Shown here: piece by piece, positions 19,791 to 29,484 of the stretch
Layout: each line of letters opens with the position of its first letter
Position numbering within the stretch: position 1 is the stretch's first letter
Translations under genes and position numbers: made by a program
Origin: CAITWD01 sp963727285
Lineage (GTDB): Bacteria; Actinomycetota; Thermoleophilia; Miltoncostaeales; Miltoncostaeaceae
NCBI GenBank assembly: GCA_963727285.1
Contig: CAVSFF010000009.1
Span: 682,001-746,000 of the forward strand
Length of the DNA stretch: 64,000 bases
Direction: 5' to 3'
Notes under the pieces: generated by a model
Databases searched by the model: none
Seen by the model: the letters and a program-made list of their open reading frames with translations, nothing else
Told to the model about the DNA's origin: nothing

Positions 19791-20597
19791 CCGGGCTCGT
19801 TGCCCAGCCGGTCGAGTTGCGCCCGCAGCGCTGCGGTCTCGGCCTGCTGGTGGTGGAGCAGATCGAGGATCTCCGACAGGCGGGCATCGCCGTGTCCCGG
19901 CGCGGCGGGCACGGTGGCGCCGTCGCCGCCGCCATCCCCGCGTGAACGGGGCGACAGGAACGCGTTGGCGAGGTACCCCGAGAGCGTCGCGAACAGCACC
20001 ACGCCCGCAACCAGCAGAAAGACACCGACGACGCGACCGCCAGGCGTCACCGGGTATTGATCGCCGTATCCCACGGTCGTGACCGTGACGACACCCCACC
20101 ACAGCGCATCACCGCCGCTGACGATGTTCGCGTTCGGATCGGCGGCCTCAAAGTAGAGCACCGCGGTCCCCGTGCTCTCGAGGACCAAGATCACCAGGAA
20201 CGTCATGACGTACAGCGCGCTCTGGGCCCGGTCTCGCATCAGCCACGCCAGGATTCCCGCGAAGTCCGTACTCGTGCATCAGGCGCCACGCCCGGATGAG
20301 GCGGAAGACACGCAGGACACGCAGGCCGGGAAGGCTGCCGAGTAGATCGAGCCAGCCGCGCTCGTGGAAGAAGTACCGGGACTTGCTCGTGGCCTGCCGC
20401 ATCCTCGTGCCGAAGTCCAGCAGGAAGAAGACCGTCAGGACGCCGTCGATGATCATGATCACCTGGCGCTGCGCCGAGGTCAGCGGGCTGAACGGCAGCG
20501 CGAGCACGATGTTGACGAGCGACAGGATCGTCAGCGCAAAGATGAAGACTTCGCGCGGTGCATTGACGAGCTCGGGCGGTTGCGTGCGGTTGGCCAT
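19787..20597 (-). CDS. voltage-gated potassium channel, frameshifted
   Basis: A six-helix ion channel. S1 and S2 are followed by an S4-like voltage sensor (LRVLRVFRLIRAWRLM), S5, the pore helix with the K+ selectivity filter TTVGYGD, S6, and a short cytoplasmic tail with a coiled coil (LLHHQQAETAALRAQLDRL). The frame breaks at about 20266, right after the sensor (HEYG). Removing one base restores YDFAGILAWLMRDRAQ and a ~269-residue protein. The stop overlaps the LacI gene stop in a CTAG at 19787-19790. Confidence 0.88.
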
Positions 20598-20647
20598 CGG
20601 TGGCCTGTTCGGATCGCGGCGGCGCTCTCCTCCCGGCGGGCGGTCGT

Positions 20648-21202
20648 CTAGCGGCGGTCGTGGCCGGCGAAGCGCATGAAGGCCGTGATCGCGACGATGA
20701 CCAGCGCGATTGCCGCGCCCAGGTACAGGATGTCCCGGCCCCCGTGGAAATCCACGACGACGTCGACGAAGCTCGTGAGCGCGATCAGCGTGAGCATCGA
20801 CATGATGCGGGTCTTCATGTCATCGAGGTTGCGCACGTCGAGCCACCCGGGAACGTCGCCGCGGCGGTCGTCGGCGCCACCCGACAGCGCAAGCCCGTAG
20901 AAGCCCACGGCGATCAGCAGCAGCGTGGCCCCGATCAAAAAGAGATCGAGGTCGATCAGGAAGACGCCGAGGTTGTCCTTGACCGGAAACGCGTTCTCGG
21001 AGACGTGACCCACGGCGTACACGAAGTAGGCGCCGCCGTAGATGAACGCGGCGAGCCCCGACAGCAAGAGCACGACCGCCGGGAACAGCACCAGCAGGCG
21101 CGTCGCCAGGATTGTCCACGCGAACCCCCGTCCCAGCGGCGGATCCCACACCGGACGCGGACCGCGGGCCGGACGCTCCTCGTCTGGCGGAGGGGTCCCC
21201 AC
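20648..21202 (-). CDS. UPF0114 (YqhA) family membrane protein
   Basis: A ~184-residue membrane protein with four hydrophobic segments. The family stretches are visible: IDLDLFLIGATLLLIAVGFYGLALSG and DILYLGAAIALVIVAITAFMRF. The role of this family is not established. The start is the GTG at 21202, one base after the TGA of the radical-SAM gene, so the two are translationally coupled. A Pro-rich cytoplasmic N-terminus of ~40 residues precedes the first helix. Confidence 0.8.
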   Translation of the reverse strand: MGTPPPDEERPARGPRPVWDPPLGRGFAWTILATRLLVLFPAVVLLLSGLAAFIYGGAYFVYAVGHVSENAFPVKDNLGVFLIDLDLFLIGATLLLIAVGFYGLALSGGADDRRGDVPGWLDVRNLDDMKTRIMSMLTLIALTSFVDVVVDFHGGRDILYLGAAIALVIVAITAFMRFAGHDRR

Positions 21203-21203
21203 G

Positions 21204-22569
21204 TCAGGCCACCCGCTCGGCGGCGGCGGGCAGCCCGTGGCAGCGCTTCCACTTCCGTCCGCTGCCGCACGTGCAGGCCTCGTTGCGACCACGACCGGCA
21301 TCGGCCGCCGCATAGACCCTCATGATCTCGGCCGGAGCCCGATCTGCCGCGAGGAGCCGTCCCATCGTCCGCATCGGCGCATCGATGTGACCGAAGAACG
21401 CCTTGTATCCCGCGCAGAGGTAGTTCAGCCCCGCTTCGCCGTCGGGGGTGACGATGAAGCGGTCCTTGGGACAGCCGCCGTGGCAGGCGAACCGCACCTC
21501 GCAGGACCGGCAGTACTCCGGCAGCGTGTCGCGCTTGTCGCGGCCGAACTGGCGCTGACCCGGCGAGGCGACAAGCTCGGCGAGCGGCGTGTCGGCGATA
21601 TTGCCCACCAGATAGTCCGGCTCGACGAAGTGATCGCACGCATAGAGGTCGCCGGTGTGCTCGAGGGCCACGGCGTCGCCGCACGTCTCCGAGTGGATAC
21701 AGAGCCCCGGCGGTGCGCCGACCCAATTCGCGAGCGCAACGTCGAACATCTGGACGTAGACCGTGCCGACATCGCGCCGAACCCAATCCTCGAAGATCTC
21801 AATCAGGAAGCGGCCGTACTGGTCGGCGGTCACGGACCGCGCCGTGGTCCGGGCGCCGTCCTGTGTGTAGAGCGGACGATCGCGCCAGGAGCTCCAGGGC
21901 ACCGTCCCGTCGGCGGCGGCATCGGGGACCCGCTCGATGATCGGAATGAACTGCATGAAGCGGGCACCGCATTCGTCGCGCAGGAACGCGTAGACCTCCC
22001 GCGGGGCGTCCGCGTTGGCGGCATGGATGGTGGTGAGCGCATTCCACTCGACACCCGCGTCCCGCAGATGCCCGAGCCCACGCATCACCTGGTCGAACGA
22101 CCCGTTGCCCCCGCGCGTCACGCGGAAGGCGTCGTGCATGGGCCGCGGGCCGTCGATCGAGAGTCCGACCAGAAACCCGTGTTCGGCAAAGAACGCTCGC
22201 CCACTCGGCATCGATCCGCGTCCCGTTGGTCTGGATCGTGTAGTCCGCACGTTGGCCCGGGCGCAGATACCGCTGGGTGAGGGCGACCGAGCGGCGGAAG
22301 AAGTCGAGCCCCATCAGGGTCGGCTCACCGCCCTGCCAGGCCACGGTCACGTACGGGAGGTGGGCATGGGCATCGATCAGCTGCCGCAGATACGCGTCGA
22401 GGACTTCGTCCGACATCCGAAAGCCCGAGTCCGGGTAGAGCATCTCCTTGGACAGGAAAAAGCAGTAGTCGCAGTCCAGGTTGCATGCGGCCCCGGTCGG
22501 TTTGGCCAGCACGTGGACGCCGTGGCCCGGAGGCGACGGCTGACCCGAAGATGTGGGGGCGCCCGACAT
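21204..22569 (-). CDS. anaerobic sulfatase-maturase-type radical SAM protein with C-terminal SEC-C motif, frameshifted
   Basis: The radical SAM core has CNLDCDYC (CxxxCxxC, binds the SAM [4Fe-4S] cluster) and WQGGEPTLMG. The C-terminal half has the SPASM-type auxiliary-cluster cysteines (CIHSETCGD, CRSCEVRFACHGGCPKDRF). This order is that of anaerobic sulfatase-maturating enzymes, which convert a Cys or Ser of sulfatases to formylglycine. The last ~25 residues form a SEC-C zinc motif (CTCGSGRKWKRCHG). The frame breaks at about 22195-22200; the two halves rejoin as EWA-AFFAEHGFLVGLSIDGP. No sulfatase gene is present nearby. Coupled to the UPF0114 gene downstream. Confidence 0.85.
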
Positions 22570-22864
22570 GCACCCAGGCTACCTTGCCACCAACGTCCGC
22601 TGTCGGGTGAGCGGAGCGATGTCGCCGGGCCGTGGGCGAAGTCTGTTGACGAGCGAGGGTGGGTGGGCCGCCGGGCCGGGCCGCCGCGGGATGATCCCAG
22701 ACCCGGGCACCCGCCGACCGGCAGCGCCCGGCCGGTGACCGTCGACCCCACCCCCACCGCGCACGATGATCCGGCGCTCCGTCACCGCAGCGCCGCATCC
22801 CCCGCACCGGACGGGGGAGTCCGGCAGTCTCGGTACGTACGGCCATCGCCGACCAGGACGCACC

Positions 22865-23443
22865 GTGAGCTCACCGCAGGACCCGGACCAGGAATGGCTG
22901 TTCGGATACGGCTCGCTCGTCGGCGAACCCGCTCAGCCCGGGGCGCCCGCACGGGACCGCCACGTTACGACCCTTGTCGGCTACCGCCGGACGTGGGGTG
23001 TGGCGATGGACAACCGGGAGCAGACCCCGGGGTACAAGAGCTATCTCGACCCGAAGACCGGGCAACGACCGGCAGTCTATGTCGCGTTCCTCGATCTCGC
23101 CGCCGATCCCGCCGGGGCGGTCGTCGGCGTGTGCATACCGGTGACACGCCAGCGCCTCGGGGAATTTGACCGCCGCGAACGGCAGTACGCCCGCGTCGAC
23201 CTCGGCGACCGGCTTCCGGAGTTCGCGGGGCGGGTCTGGGCGTATCTCGGATCCAACGACGGCCGCGCGCGCCGCCGGGCCGGCGACCGTGCCGGGATGA
23301 CGGTCGTGTCGCGGGGCTATCGGGACGCGGTCCTGGCGGGGTTTGCTGCGCTCGGTCCCGACGCCCGCGCCGCGTTCGATCGGTCCACCGACGACTGTGG
23401 CTGCCCGGTCGTCGATCTCGTCCGGCACGACCTCCCGGGCTGA
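22865..23443 (+). CDS. gamma-glutamylcyclotransferase-like protein
   Basis: A 192-residue protein of the GGCT/AIG2-like fold. It starts at the GTG at 22865 and soon shows the FGYGSLVGEP signature, followed by GYRRTWGVAMDN. A later VCIPVTRQRLGEFDRRERQYARV matches the region with the catalytic Glu in GGCT proteins. Family members release 5-oxoproline from gamma-glutamyl compounds, but many are uncharacterised. Complete gene, monocistronic. Confidence 0.82.
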   Translation: MSSPQDPDQEWLFGYGSLVGEPAQPGAPARDRHVTTLVGYRRTWGVAMDNREQTPGYKSYLDPKTGQRPAVYVAFLDLAADPAGAVVGVCIPVTRQRLGEFDRRERQYARVDLGDRLPEFAGRVWAYLGSNDGRARRRAGDRAGMTVVSRGYRDAVLAGFAALGPDARAAFDRSTDDCGCPVVDLVRHDLPG

Positions 23444-23459
23444 ACCGGGCGGCGCGCGA

Positions 23460-23783
23460 TCAGTGCGCCCAGGACCCTCCGGCCGGCTCGAACGACCACA
23501 GCTCGGACGACACCGACACGGGGGCACCGTCCGGAGCGGGACGGCCCGCGCCGGCATGGCCGTGGGCGAAGGCCGGCGACGTCACCCATGCCTCAAACGC
23601 GGCGTCGTCCCGCCAGCGGGTCACGACCAGCCACTGCCGGCGCCCGTCGGTCGGGCGCAGCAGCTCGAACCCCTCGAATCCCTCTTGCCCGTCGACGGCG
23701 CCCGCGCGCGCGGCAAACCGCCGGGCCAGCTCGTCGCCCGCGCCCTCGGGGACGGTGATTGCATTGATCTTGACGATGCTCAT
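23460..23783 (-). CDS. antibiotic biosynthesis monooxygenase-family protein
   Basis: A 107-residue ABM-domain protein (dimeric ferredoxin-like fold). The sequence shows MSIVKINAITVPEGAGDELA, GFEGFELLRPTDGRRQWLVVTRW and AFEAWVTSPAFAHGHAGAG, which closely resemble actinobacterial haem-degrading/ABM proteins. The conserved His residues of the AHGHA stretch could bind haem; this is inference. Single gene, convergent with the GGCT-like gene. Confidence 0.82.
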   Translation of the reverse strand: MSIVKINAITVPEGAGDELARRFAARAGAVDGQEGFEGFELLRPTDGRRQWLVVTRWRDDAAFEAWVTSPAFAHGHAGAGRPAPDGAPVSVSSELWSFEPAGGSWAH

Positions 23784-23932
23784 GCGGCGATCCAATCAGA
23801 TCGCGCGCCCGGCCGACGGGATGCGGGTCCCGGGAGCGAGGTCCGATCCTTCGGATCGGGCGATGGTCCGTCCCATGCGGCACGGTAGAGTGGGCCCCCG
23901 AAAGCCTCCACGATCAAGGACCAGGATCAGCG

Positions 23933-24373
23933 ATGACCACGAAGGCCGCGTTCACCGACGACGAATGGACCACCGTCCTCGAAGGACCGACGAGCGCAGG
24001 AATGCTCGTGGTGATGGCGTCCCGGGGGGGAACGTTCCGCGAGACCTTCGCGATGTCCAAGGCGTACGTCGAGGCCCGTGAACAGCACGGCCAGAGCGAG
24101 CTCCTCGACGAGATCGCCTCGACGCGTCCCAAGTCCAACCACCCCAAGGGGCACGACCAGGCGGAGCTTCGCGCCCAAAGCCTCACCGTGATCTCCGCGG
24201 CCGTCGGCGTCGTCGCCGCCAAGGCCACCCCCCAAGAGCTTGAGGACTACCGCAATTTCATCCTGACGCTCGCCCATAAGGTGGCGGCGGCACATCGCGA
24301 GGATGGCCAGGACGTCAGCCCCGCCGAGGCCGAGGCCATCGCCGCGATCACGGGCGCAGTGCAGGCATCCTGA
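23933..24373 (+). CDS. hypothetical protein, all-helical
   Basis: A 146-residue protein. It begins with FTDDEWTTVLEGPTSAGMLVVMASRGGTFRETFAMSKAYVEA and ends with a long helix around AHKVAAAHRE. I know close relatives in actinobacteria only as conserved hypotheticals; the helical layout is reminiscent of TerB-like domains, but this is weak. No export signal. A short gap of ~74 bp separates it from the DUF2252 gene, so they may share a transcript. Confidence 0.75.
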   Translation: MTTKAAFTDDEWTTVLEGPTSAGMLVVMASRGGTFRETFAMSKAYVEAREQHGQSELLDEIASTRPKSNHPKGHDQAELRAQSLTVISAAVGVVAAKATPQELEDYRNFILTLAHKVAAAHREDGQDVSPAEAEAIAAITGAVQAS

Positions 24374-24446
24374 CGATCCCCGGCCACCGCGGCACCTCCC
24401 GGGTCCCCGGATTCCGCGCCACGGCCACGACTCCGAACAGGGCACG

Positions 24447-25890
24447 ATGAGCACATCCGACGCAGCGCTGAATCACCCGGACTTCACCCCGACCATCGTC
24501 GCGCACCCGACGGTCCCGGAACGCATCGAGCGTGGGCGCGCCGAACGGAAGGCGGTACCGCGCTCCAAGCACGCCGACTTCCAGCCCCCCGTGCGGCGCT
24601 CGGATCCGGTCACGTTGCTGGAGTCCCAGGCGACGACGAGAGTCCCGCAACTGGTGCCGATCCGCTACGGACGCATGCTGGTCTCGCCGTTTACCTTCTA
24701 CCGCGGCGCGGCCCTGGTGATGTCCAACGACCTTGCGGCGGACTCCGAACACGGGCCTGCGGGTGCAGCTGTGCGGTGATGCGCACCTGTCAAACTTCGG
24801 CGTGTTCGGGACGCCCGAGCGGCGGCTGGTCTTCGACATCAACGACTTTGACGAAACATCGCCGGGGCCGTTCGAGTGGGACATCAAGCGCCTCGCCGCA
24901 AGCCTGGAGATCGCCGGGCGGGATCGCCAGTTCACGGTGACCGACCGGCGCCAGGCAGTGCTGGCATCGGTCGCGGGCTACCGCCGCGCGATGGCCGAGT
25001 TCGCCCAGCAGTCCAACCTTGATGTCTTCTATGCGAGCCTCGACGTCGAGCAGGCACTCGACCAGTACCGGCCCCGCTCGACCAAGGCGATGATCGCCCG
25101 CACCGAACAGACGCTCGCCAAGGCCCGGACGCGCGACTCGATGCACGCCTTCAACAAGATGACCGAGATCGTCGACGGTGAGCCGCGGATCAAGCCCGAT
25201 CCGCCGCTGATCGTGCCGGCGGCGGCATTCATGACCGAGGAGTTCGCCCCGCGGTTCACCGACTGGGTACACACGAACCTGCGCGCGTACCGGTCGACGC
25301 TCGACACCGACCGGCGGCGCTTGCTGGAGGGGTATCGCTTCGTCGACCTGGCCCAGAAGGTCGTCGGGGTCGGCAGCGTCGGGACGCGCGCGTGGATCGC
25401 GCTCATGCTCGGCCGCGATGACCGCGACCCGCTGTTCTTGCAATTCAAGGAGGCCCAGCAGTCGGTCCTCGAACCCTTCTGCGGGGCGAGCGGATACCGG
25501 AATCACGCCCACCGCGTCGTCGCCGGTCAGCGGCTGATGCAGGCTGCGGGCGACATTCTGCTCGGATGGATGCGGATCGAGGGCATCGACGGCGTCGTGC
25601 GCGATTTTTACGTGCGGCAGCTACGCGACTGGAAGGGGTCCGCCGAGATCGAGGAGATGGTGCCGGCGGGGATGACCCACTACGCCGAGCTCTGCGGCTG
25701 GACGCTCGCGCGGGCCCACGCCCGCTCCGGCGACCGCGTGGCGATCGCCGCATATCTGGGCAAGTCGGACGTCTTCGACCGCGCGATCGCCAGTTTCGCG
25801 ACCCGCTACGCCGACCAGAACGAACGTGACTACCAGGTGCTCGTCGACGCGGTTGCGACCGGTCGCATCGTGGCCGAGACCGGTGTCTAG
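24447..25890 (+). CDS. DUF2252 family protein, frameshifted
   Basis: DUF2252 signatures are clear: MLVSPFTFYRGAALVMSNDLA, LRVQLCGDAHLSNFGVFGTP, FDINDFDETSPGPFEWDIKRLAASL, and a late CGWTLARAHARSGD. The family resembles kinase-fold proteins (GDAHLSNFG recalls a catalytic loop), but its substrate is unknown. An extra G near 24740-24741 shifts the frame between SNDLAA and TPNTGLRV. After correction the protein is ~480 residues and complete. The next gene (an MFS pump) starts inside its last codons. Confidence 0.88.
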
Positions 25891-27487
25891 CTCCGGGACG
25901 GAGACCGCACACACGACCGCAAGCCCGGGGCGAGCGCCCAAGCGCGCCGGGCTGGTCCTTCTCAGCCTGATCCTGGTGGCGGCCGTCGCCAACCTCAACC
26001 TGGCCGTCGCCAACGTCGCGCTCCCGTCGATCGGCGAGCATTTCAACTCCAGCCAAACGACGCTGGACCTGATCGCGGTGGGCTACTCGCTCGGCCTGGC
26101 CTGTTCGGTCCTGTGGTTCGGCGCCCTCGGCGACCGCTACGGGCGCAAGATGATGCTCATCACGGGCACCGTGCTGGCAATCCCGATGTCGCTGCTCGCC
26201 GGCTACGCCCCGTCGGACACGGTGCTGTTCCTCGCCCGGCTCGGCGGCGGGCTGACCGCCGGCATGGCCTATCCGACGACACTGGCGATCATCACCGCCC
26301 TCTGGAGCGGTGCCGGACGCACCAAGGCGATCGCGCTGTGGTCGGGCATCGGCGGAGCGACCGCCGCCCTCGGGCCGCTGATGTCCGGATTCCTGCTCGA
26401 ACACTTCAGCTGGGGATCGGTGTTTCTCGTGACCATCCCGCTGGCGATCGTGGCCGTGATCCTCGCCTGGAAGCTCGTGCCCGCCCACGTCAACGAGTCG
26501 ACCGAACGTGTCGACAACCTCGGCGGGATCCTGTCGGTCGTGCTCGTCGGGGCCCTCATTCTCGCGATCAACTTCGCTCCGGTGGACAACGCCCACGAGG
26601 CCGCGCTGATCCTGGGCGGCATCGCCGTGGTGGCGCTCGTGCTCTTCTACGTGCGCCAGCGCCGCGCAGCGAACCCGCTCTACGATCTCGCGATCGCATC
26701 GCGGCCGACCTTCTGGGTCGCCGCCTGTGCCGGGATCATCGTCTTCGGCTCGCTGATGGGCGCGATGTTCATCAGCCAGCAGTACCTCCAGAACGTCCTC
26801 GGCTATTCGACGATGAAGGCCGGACTCTCGATCCTGCCGGCGGCGGTCTGCATGGTGCTCGTCGCCCCGCGCTCGGCCAAGATCGTCGAGGCGCGGGGTG
26901 CACGGTTCACGTTGCTGTTGGGGTACGTGTTCGTGCTTGCGGGGTTTCTGTGGATGCTTGCCTTCTGGAAGGCGGACGCCTCATATTGGACGGTGGCGGT
27001 CGCCTACATCTGCGTCGGTATCGGCGTGGGGCTCGCGGGCACGCCCGCCTCGCACTCGCTGACGGGGTCGGTCCCGGTCCGGCGGGTCGGAATGGCATCC
27101 GGCACCGCCGACCTGCAGCGCGACCTCGGCGGGGCGATCCTCCAGTCCATCTTCGGGGCGCTGCTGACGGCCGGATACACCGCGTCGGCCACCAGCCAGA
27201 TCAACGGATCGGGGAAACCGGTCCCCCTGTCGGTGCAGGAAGAGCTGACCAAGTCCTACGCCGGCGCCGCATCGATTGCGAAGCAGTATCCGCAGTACTC
27301 CGATCAGATCATCGCCGGCGCCCGGACCGCGTTCCTGCACGGCGACCGCTGGTCGTATTTCGCCGGCGCCCTGGCGACGATCGGAGGCGGGGTGATCGTC
27401 TACTTCTTCTTCCCGAAGCGCGATGACGAACGGCGGCTCTTGGCCGAGTACGCCGCCTCCGACCAGGCCTCCGACAGCGCCGCCTAG
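25883..27487 (+). CDS. MFS drug:H+ antiporter-like transporter (14 TM)
   Basis: A 534-residue transporter with 14 predicted membrane segments, as in the DHA2 family. Motif A is GALGDRYGRKMMLITG, and LNLAVANVALPSIGEHF precedes it, typical of EmrB/QacA-like multidrug exporters. The start GTG at 25883 overlaps the DUF2252 stop by 8 nt, so translation is coupled. Substrate is unpredictable. The stop overlaps the convergent GAP gene stop in CTAG at 27484-27487. Confidence 0.9.
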   Translation: MSSSGTETAHTTASPGRAPKRAGLVLLSLILVAAVANLNLAVANVALPSIGEHFNSSQTTLDLIAVGYSLGLACSVLWFGALGDRYGRKMMLITGTVLAIPMSLLAGYAPSDTVLFLARLGGGLTAGMAYPTTLAIITALWSGAGRTKAIALWSGIGGATAALGPLMSGFLLEHFSWGSVFLVTIPLAIVAVILAWKLVPAHVNESTERVDNLGGILSVVLVGALILAINFAPVDNAHEAALILGGIAVVALVLFYVRQRRAANPLYDLAIASRPTFWVAACAGIIVFGSLMGAMFISQQYLQNVLGYSTMKAGLSILPAAVCMVLVAPRSAKIVEARGARFTLLLGYVFVLAGFLWMLAFWKADASYWTVAVAYICVGIGVGLAGTPASHSLTGSVPVRRVGMASGTADLQRDLGGAILQSIFGALLTAGYTASATSQINGSGKPVPLSVQEELTKSYAGAASIAKQYPQYSDQIIAGARTAFLHGDRWSYFAGALATIGGGVIVYFFFPKRDDERRLLAEYAASDQASDSAA

Positions 27488-28164
27488 AGCGCCGTAAGGC
27501 CCCGGATGATCTCGTAGACACCGAGGGCCAGCGCGATCAGGACGCCGACCCGCAACAGGTTCGCCTGCAGCCACCGGTTGAGATGGTCCACGGCGCGACG
27601 GGTCCCGTCGGGCGAGATCAGGTACGCGGCGAGCGGAATCCAGACGAGCAGGAAGATGATGATGTTGAACACGACGAGAATGGCCAGCCGCTGCGACCAT
27701 CCCGGCGTGTCCAGGGCGATGTCCTTGAGGGCGGCGAGGTAGAACGGGCTCGGCAGGCTCAGGCAAATCCCGAGCACGATCATCCAGCGGATCGATCCCT
27801 TGTCGAGGACCCTGTCGATCCGCTCGTTGCCGGACCCGACGCGTGGGGTCCGGGCCACGGGATCCCGGTTGCGGGCCCGCCGGTGGCGTTCGATCAGCAC
27901 CGCGCCGACGATGGCGACCACCCCGACGAACAGGTCGACGCCGGGCCCGAGCTTCGACGAGCTCGAGCGCTGGTGCCCCTGGCCGATCGCGTCCAACAAC
28001 AGGAGCACGGCGACGCCGATGGCGTAGCTCATCGCGTAGCCGCCGATCAGGTACCCGAGCAGCAGCTTCGGCGGGTTCTTCGCCGTCAGCAGCACGAGGA
28101 CGATCGCCAACAGCAGCGGGTAGGCGGCCGAGCCAAGCGCGAGGAGGAACAGCTGGGGGGTCAT
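27484..28164 (-). CDS. GAP/Sap family membrane protein
   Basis: A 226-residue protein with six predicted helices, similar to GAP-family proteins (named after mycobacterial glycopeptidolipid and sulfolipid-addressing proteins). Recognisable blocks are LLLGYLIGGYAMSYAIG, SLPSPFYLAALKDIA and VWIPLAAYLISPDGTRRAVD. The family is linked to export of surface lipids in mycobacteria, but the substrate here is unknown. A paralogue lies 94 bp upstream on the same strand, so they form a pair. Confidence 0.85.
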   Translation of the reverse strand: MTPQLFLLALGSAAYPLLLAIVLVLLTAKNPPKLLLGYLIGGYAMSYAIGVAVLLLLDAIGQGHQRSSSSKLGPGVDLFVGVVAIVGAVLIERHRRARNRDPVARTPRVGSGNERIDRVLDKGSIRWMIVLGICLSLPSPFYLAALKDIALDTPGWSQRLAILVVFNIIIFLLVWIPLAAYLISPDGTRRAVDHLNRWLQANLLRVGVLIALALGVYEIIRGLTAL

Positions 28165-28258
28165 TGCGGTCCCGGTGGAGGTCGGCCCGGCGCCGGGGGG
28201 ACGGCGCGCGCAATCGCTCGGGCATCGTACTCGAGCACCCGGGCCACGCCACCGTCCA

Positions 28259-28900
28259 CTACAGACGAATCAGGCCATGCACGATCTCGTAGACACCGGC
28301 GGCGGCGATCACGACCGCGATGATGATCATGCCGTGGTCGACCAGCCACTGGTCCATGCCGCCGACGACGCGGCGCGTGCCGGCCGGAGAGATCAGGTAG
28401 GCCACCAGCGGTATCCAGATCAGCACGAACGCGAGCACGTTCACGAACGCCATCAGTGCAAGTCGCACCGACCACTGGCCGTCGCCCTCGGCGATCTCCT
28501 TGAGGGCCGCGACGTAGTAGATCCCCGGGAATCCCATCAACAGGCCGAGGACAAACAGCGCCCGCGGGGTCGCGCGCTGGAGCAGGCGCGCCATCGTCCC
28601 CGTGCCCGTCCCCGGCCGCCTGCGGCCGTGACGCTTGCGGCGCCGGATTTCGAGGGCCGCGGCAATCGCAAGACCGGCCACGCCGATCGCGATGTCGATG
28701 CCCGGGCTGACCGAGTGCACGAAGCGCACATCGGTCACGCCGAGCCCGTCGAGCGCGCCGATCACCACGATGCCGCCGACCAGGCTCGTCACGCACGCGC
28801 CGGCGAGATACGCGCACATGAGACGGCCGGGCTGCGGGGTGGCCAACGCCATCAGGACGACCGCAAGCGCGATGGGCGAAAACGCGGACGCGAGGCCCAA
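28259..28900 (-). CDS. GAP/Sap family membrane protein
   Basis: A second GAP-family protein, ~213 residues, paralogous to the downstream gene (same GFPGIYYVAALKEIA and IWIPLVAYLISPAGTRRVV blocks). A TTG at 28900 gives MGLASAFSPIALAVVLMA, which lacks part of the first helix. The frame remains open upstream (VHLVILGLAS), so an upstream non-ATG start or an indel is likely. The paralogous tandem suggests a hetero-oligomeric lipid-export component; this is inference. Confidence 0.82.
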   Translation of the reverse strand: MGLASAFSPIALAVVLMALATPQPGRLMCAYLAGACVTSLVGGIVVIGALDGLGVTDVRFVHSVSPGIDIAIGVAGLAIAAALEIRRRKRHGRRRPGTGTGTMARLLQRATPRALFVLGLLMGFPGIYYVAALKEIAEGDGQWSVRLALMAFVNVLAFVLIWIPLVAYLISPAGTRRVVGGMDQWLVDHGMIIIAVVIAAAGVYEIVHGLIRL

Positions 28901-29022
28901 TATGACGAGGTGAACGGCCAGACGGCCCTCCGGCGACGGTCGACCCGTCGCAGGTCGGCGATCAGGGGTGTGCTGATCGGGGCGGCGGCGAGTCCGCCGC
29001 GTAGCCTAGACGGCGCGCCGGA

Positions 29023-29466
29023 CTAGGCGCAGAGCGTGCCCGAGGTGCGGATCGTGTGCGCGGTGGTCGCCGCCGACTGGACGCCGGTCCACTTCGTGCC
29101 CGCCACGGCGGCGATCTTGAAGTAGTAGGTCCCGGACCCGAGGTTGGAGGTCGTGTACGAGGTCCCCGTCACGCCGCTGGTCACCGACGTGTAGGTCCCG
29201 CCGGCGCCGTTGGTCGAGTCGTAGACCGTGTACGAGGTCGCGCCTGTGACGACGGACCAGCCGACCCGGACCGTGCGCGAGTTGGATGACACGCAGGTCG
29301 CGGTGGGAGTGCCGGGGGCCGCCGGCGCACCCTGGCTGACGCCGGCGCCGGAGCTCGATCCGCCGATGGTGACGGACCAGCCGGCAGCTGCGGCGAACCC
29401 GCAGCTGCCGGCGAATGCGGCCGTGAGTGCAATCACGGCCGCGAGTGTGCGGTGACGACGGGTCAC
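29023..29466 (-). CDS. exported fibronectin-III-like protein
   Basis: A 147-residue exported protein with a signal peptide (MTRRHRTLAAVIALTAAFAG). A single fibronectin type III-like domain makes up the rest, with VRVGWSVVTGATSYTVYDST and GSGTYYFKIAAVAGTKWTG. It lies 18 bp downstream of the 29485-30150 gene in the same operon. Both appear to be surface proteins. A GC-rich hairpin follows at about 28979-29000. Function is unknown; adhesion or matrix binding is plausible. Confidence 0.75.
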   Translation of the reverse strand: MTRRHRTLAAVIALTAAFAGSCGFAAAAGWSVTIGGSSSGAGVSQGAPAAPGTPTATCVSSNSRTVRVGWSVVTGATSYTVYDSTNGAGGTYTSVTSGVTGTSYTTSNLGSGTYYFKIAAVAGTKWTGVQSAATTAHTIRTSGTLCA

Positions 29467-29484
29467 GGCGCACTCACATCCCTG

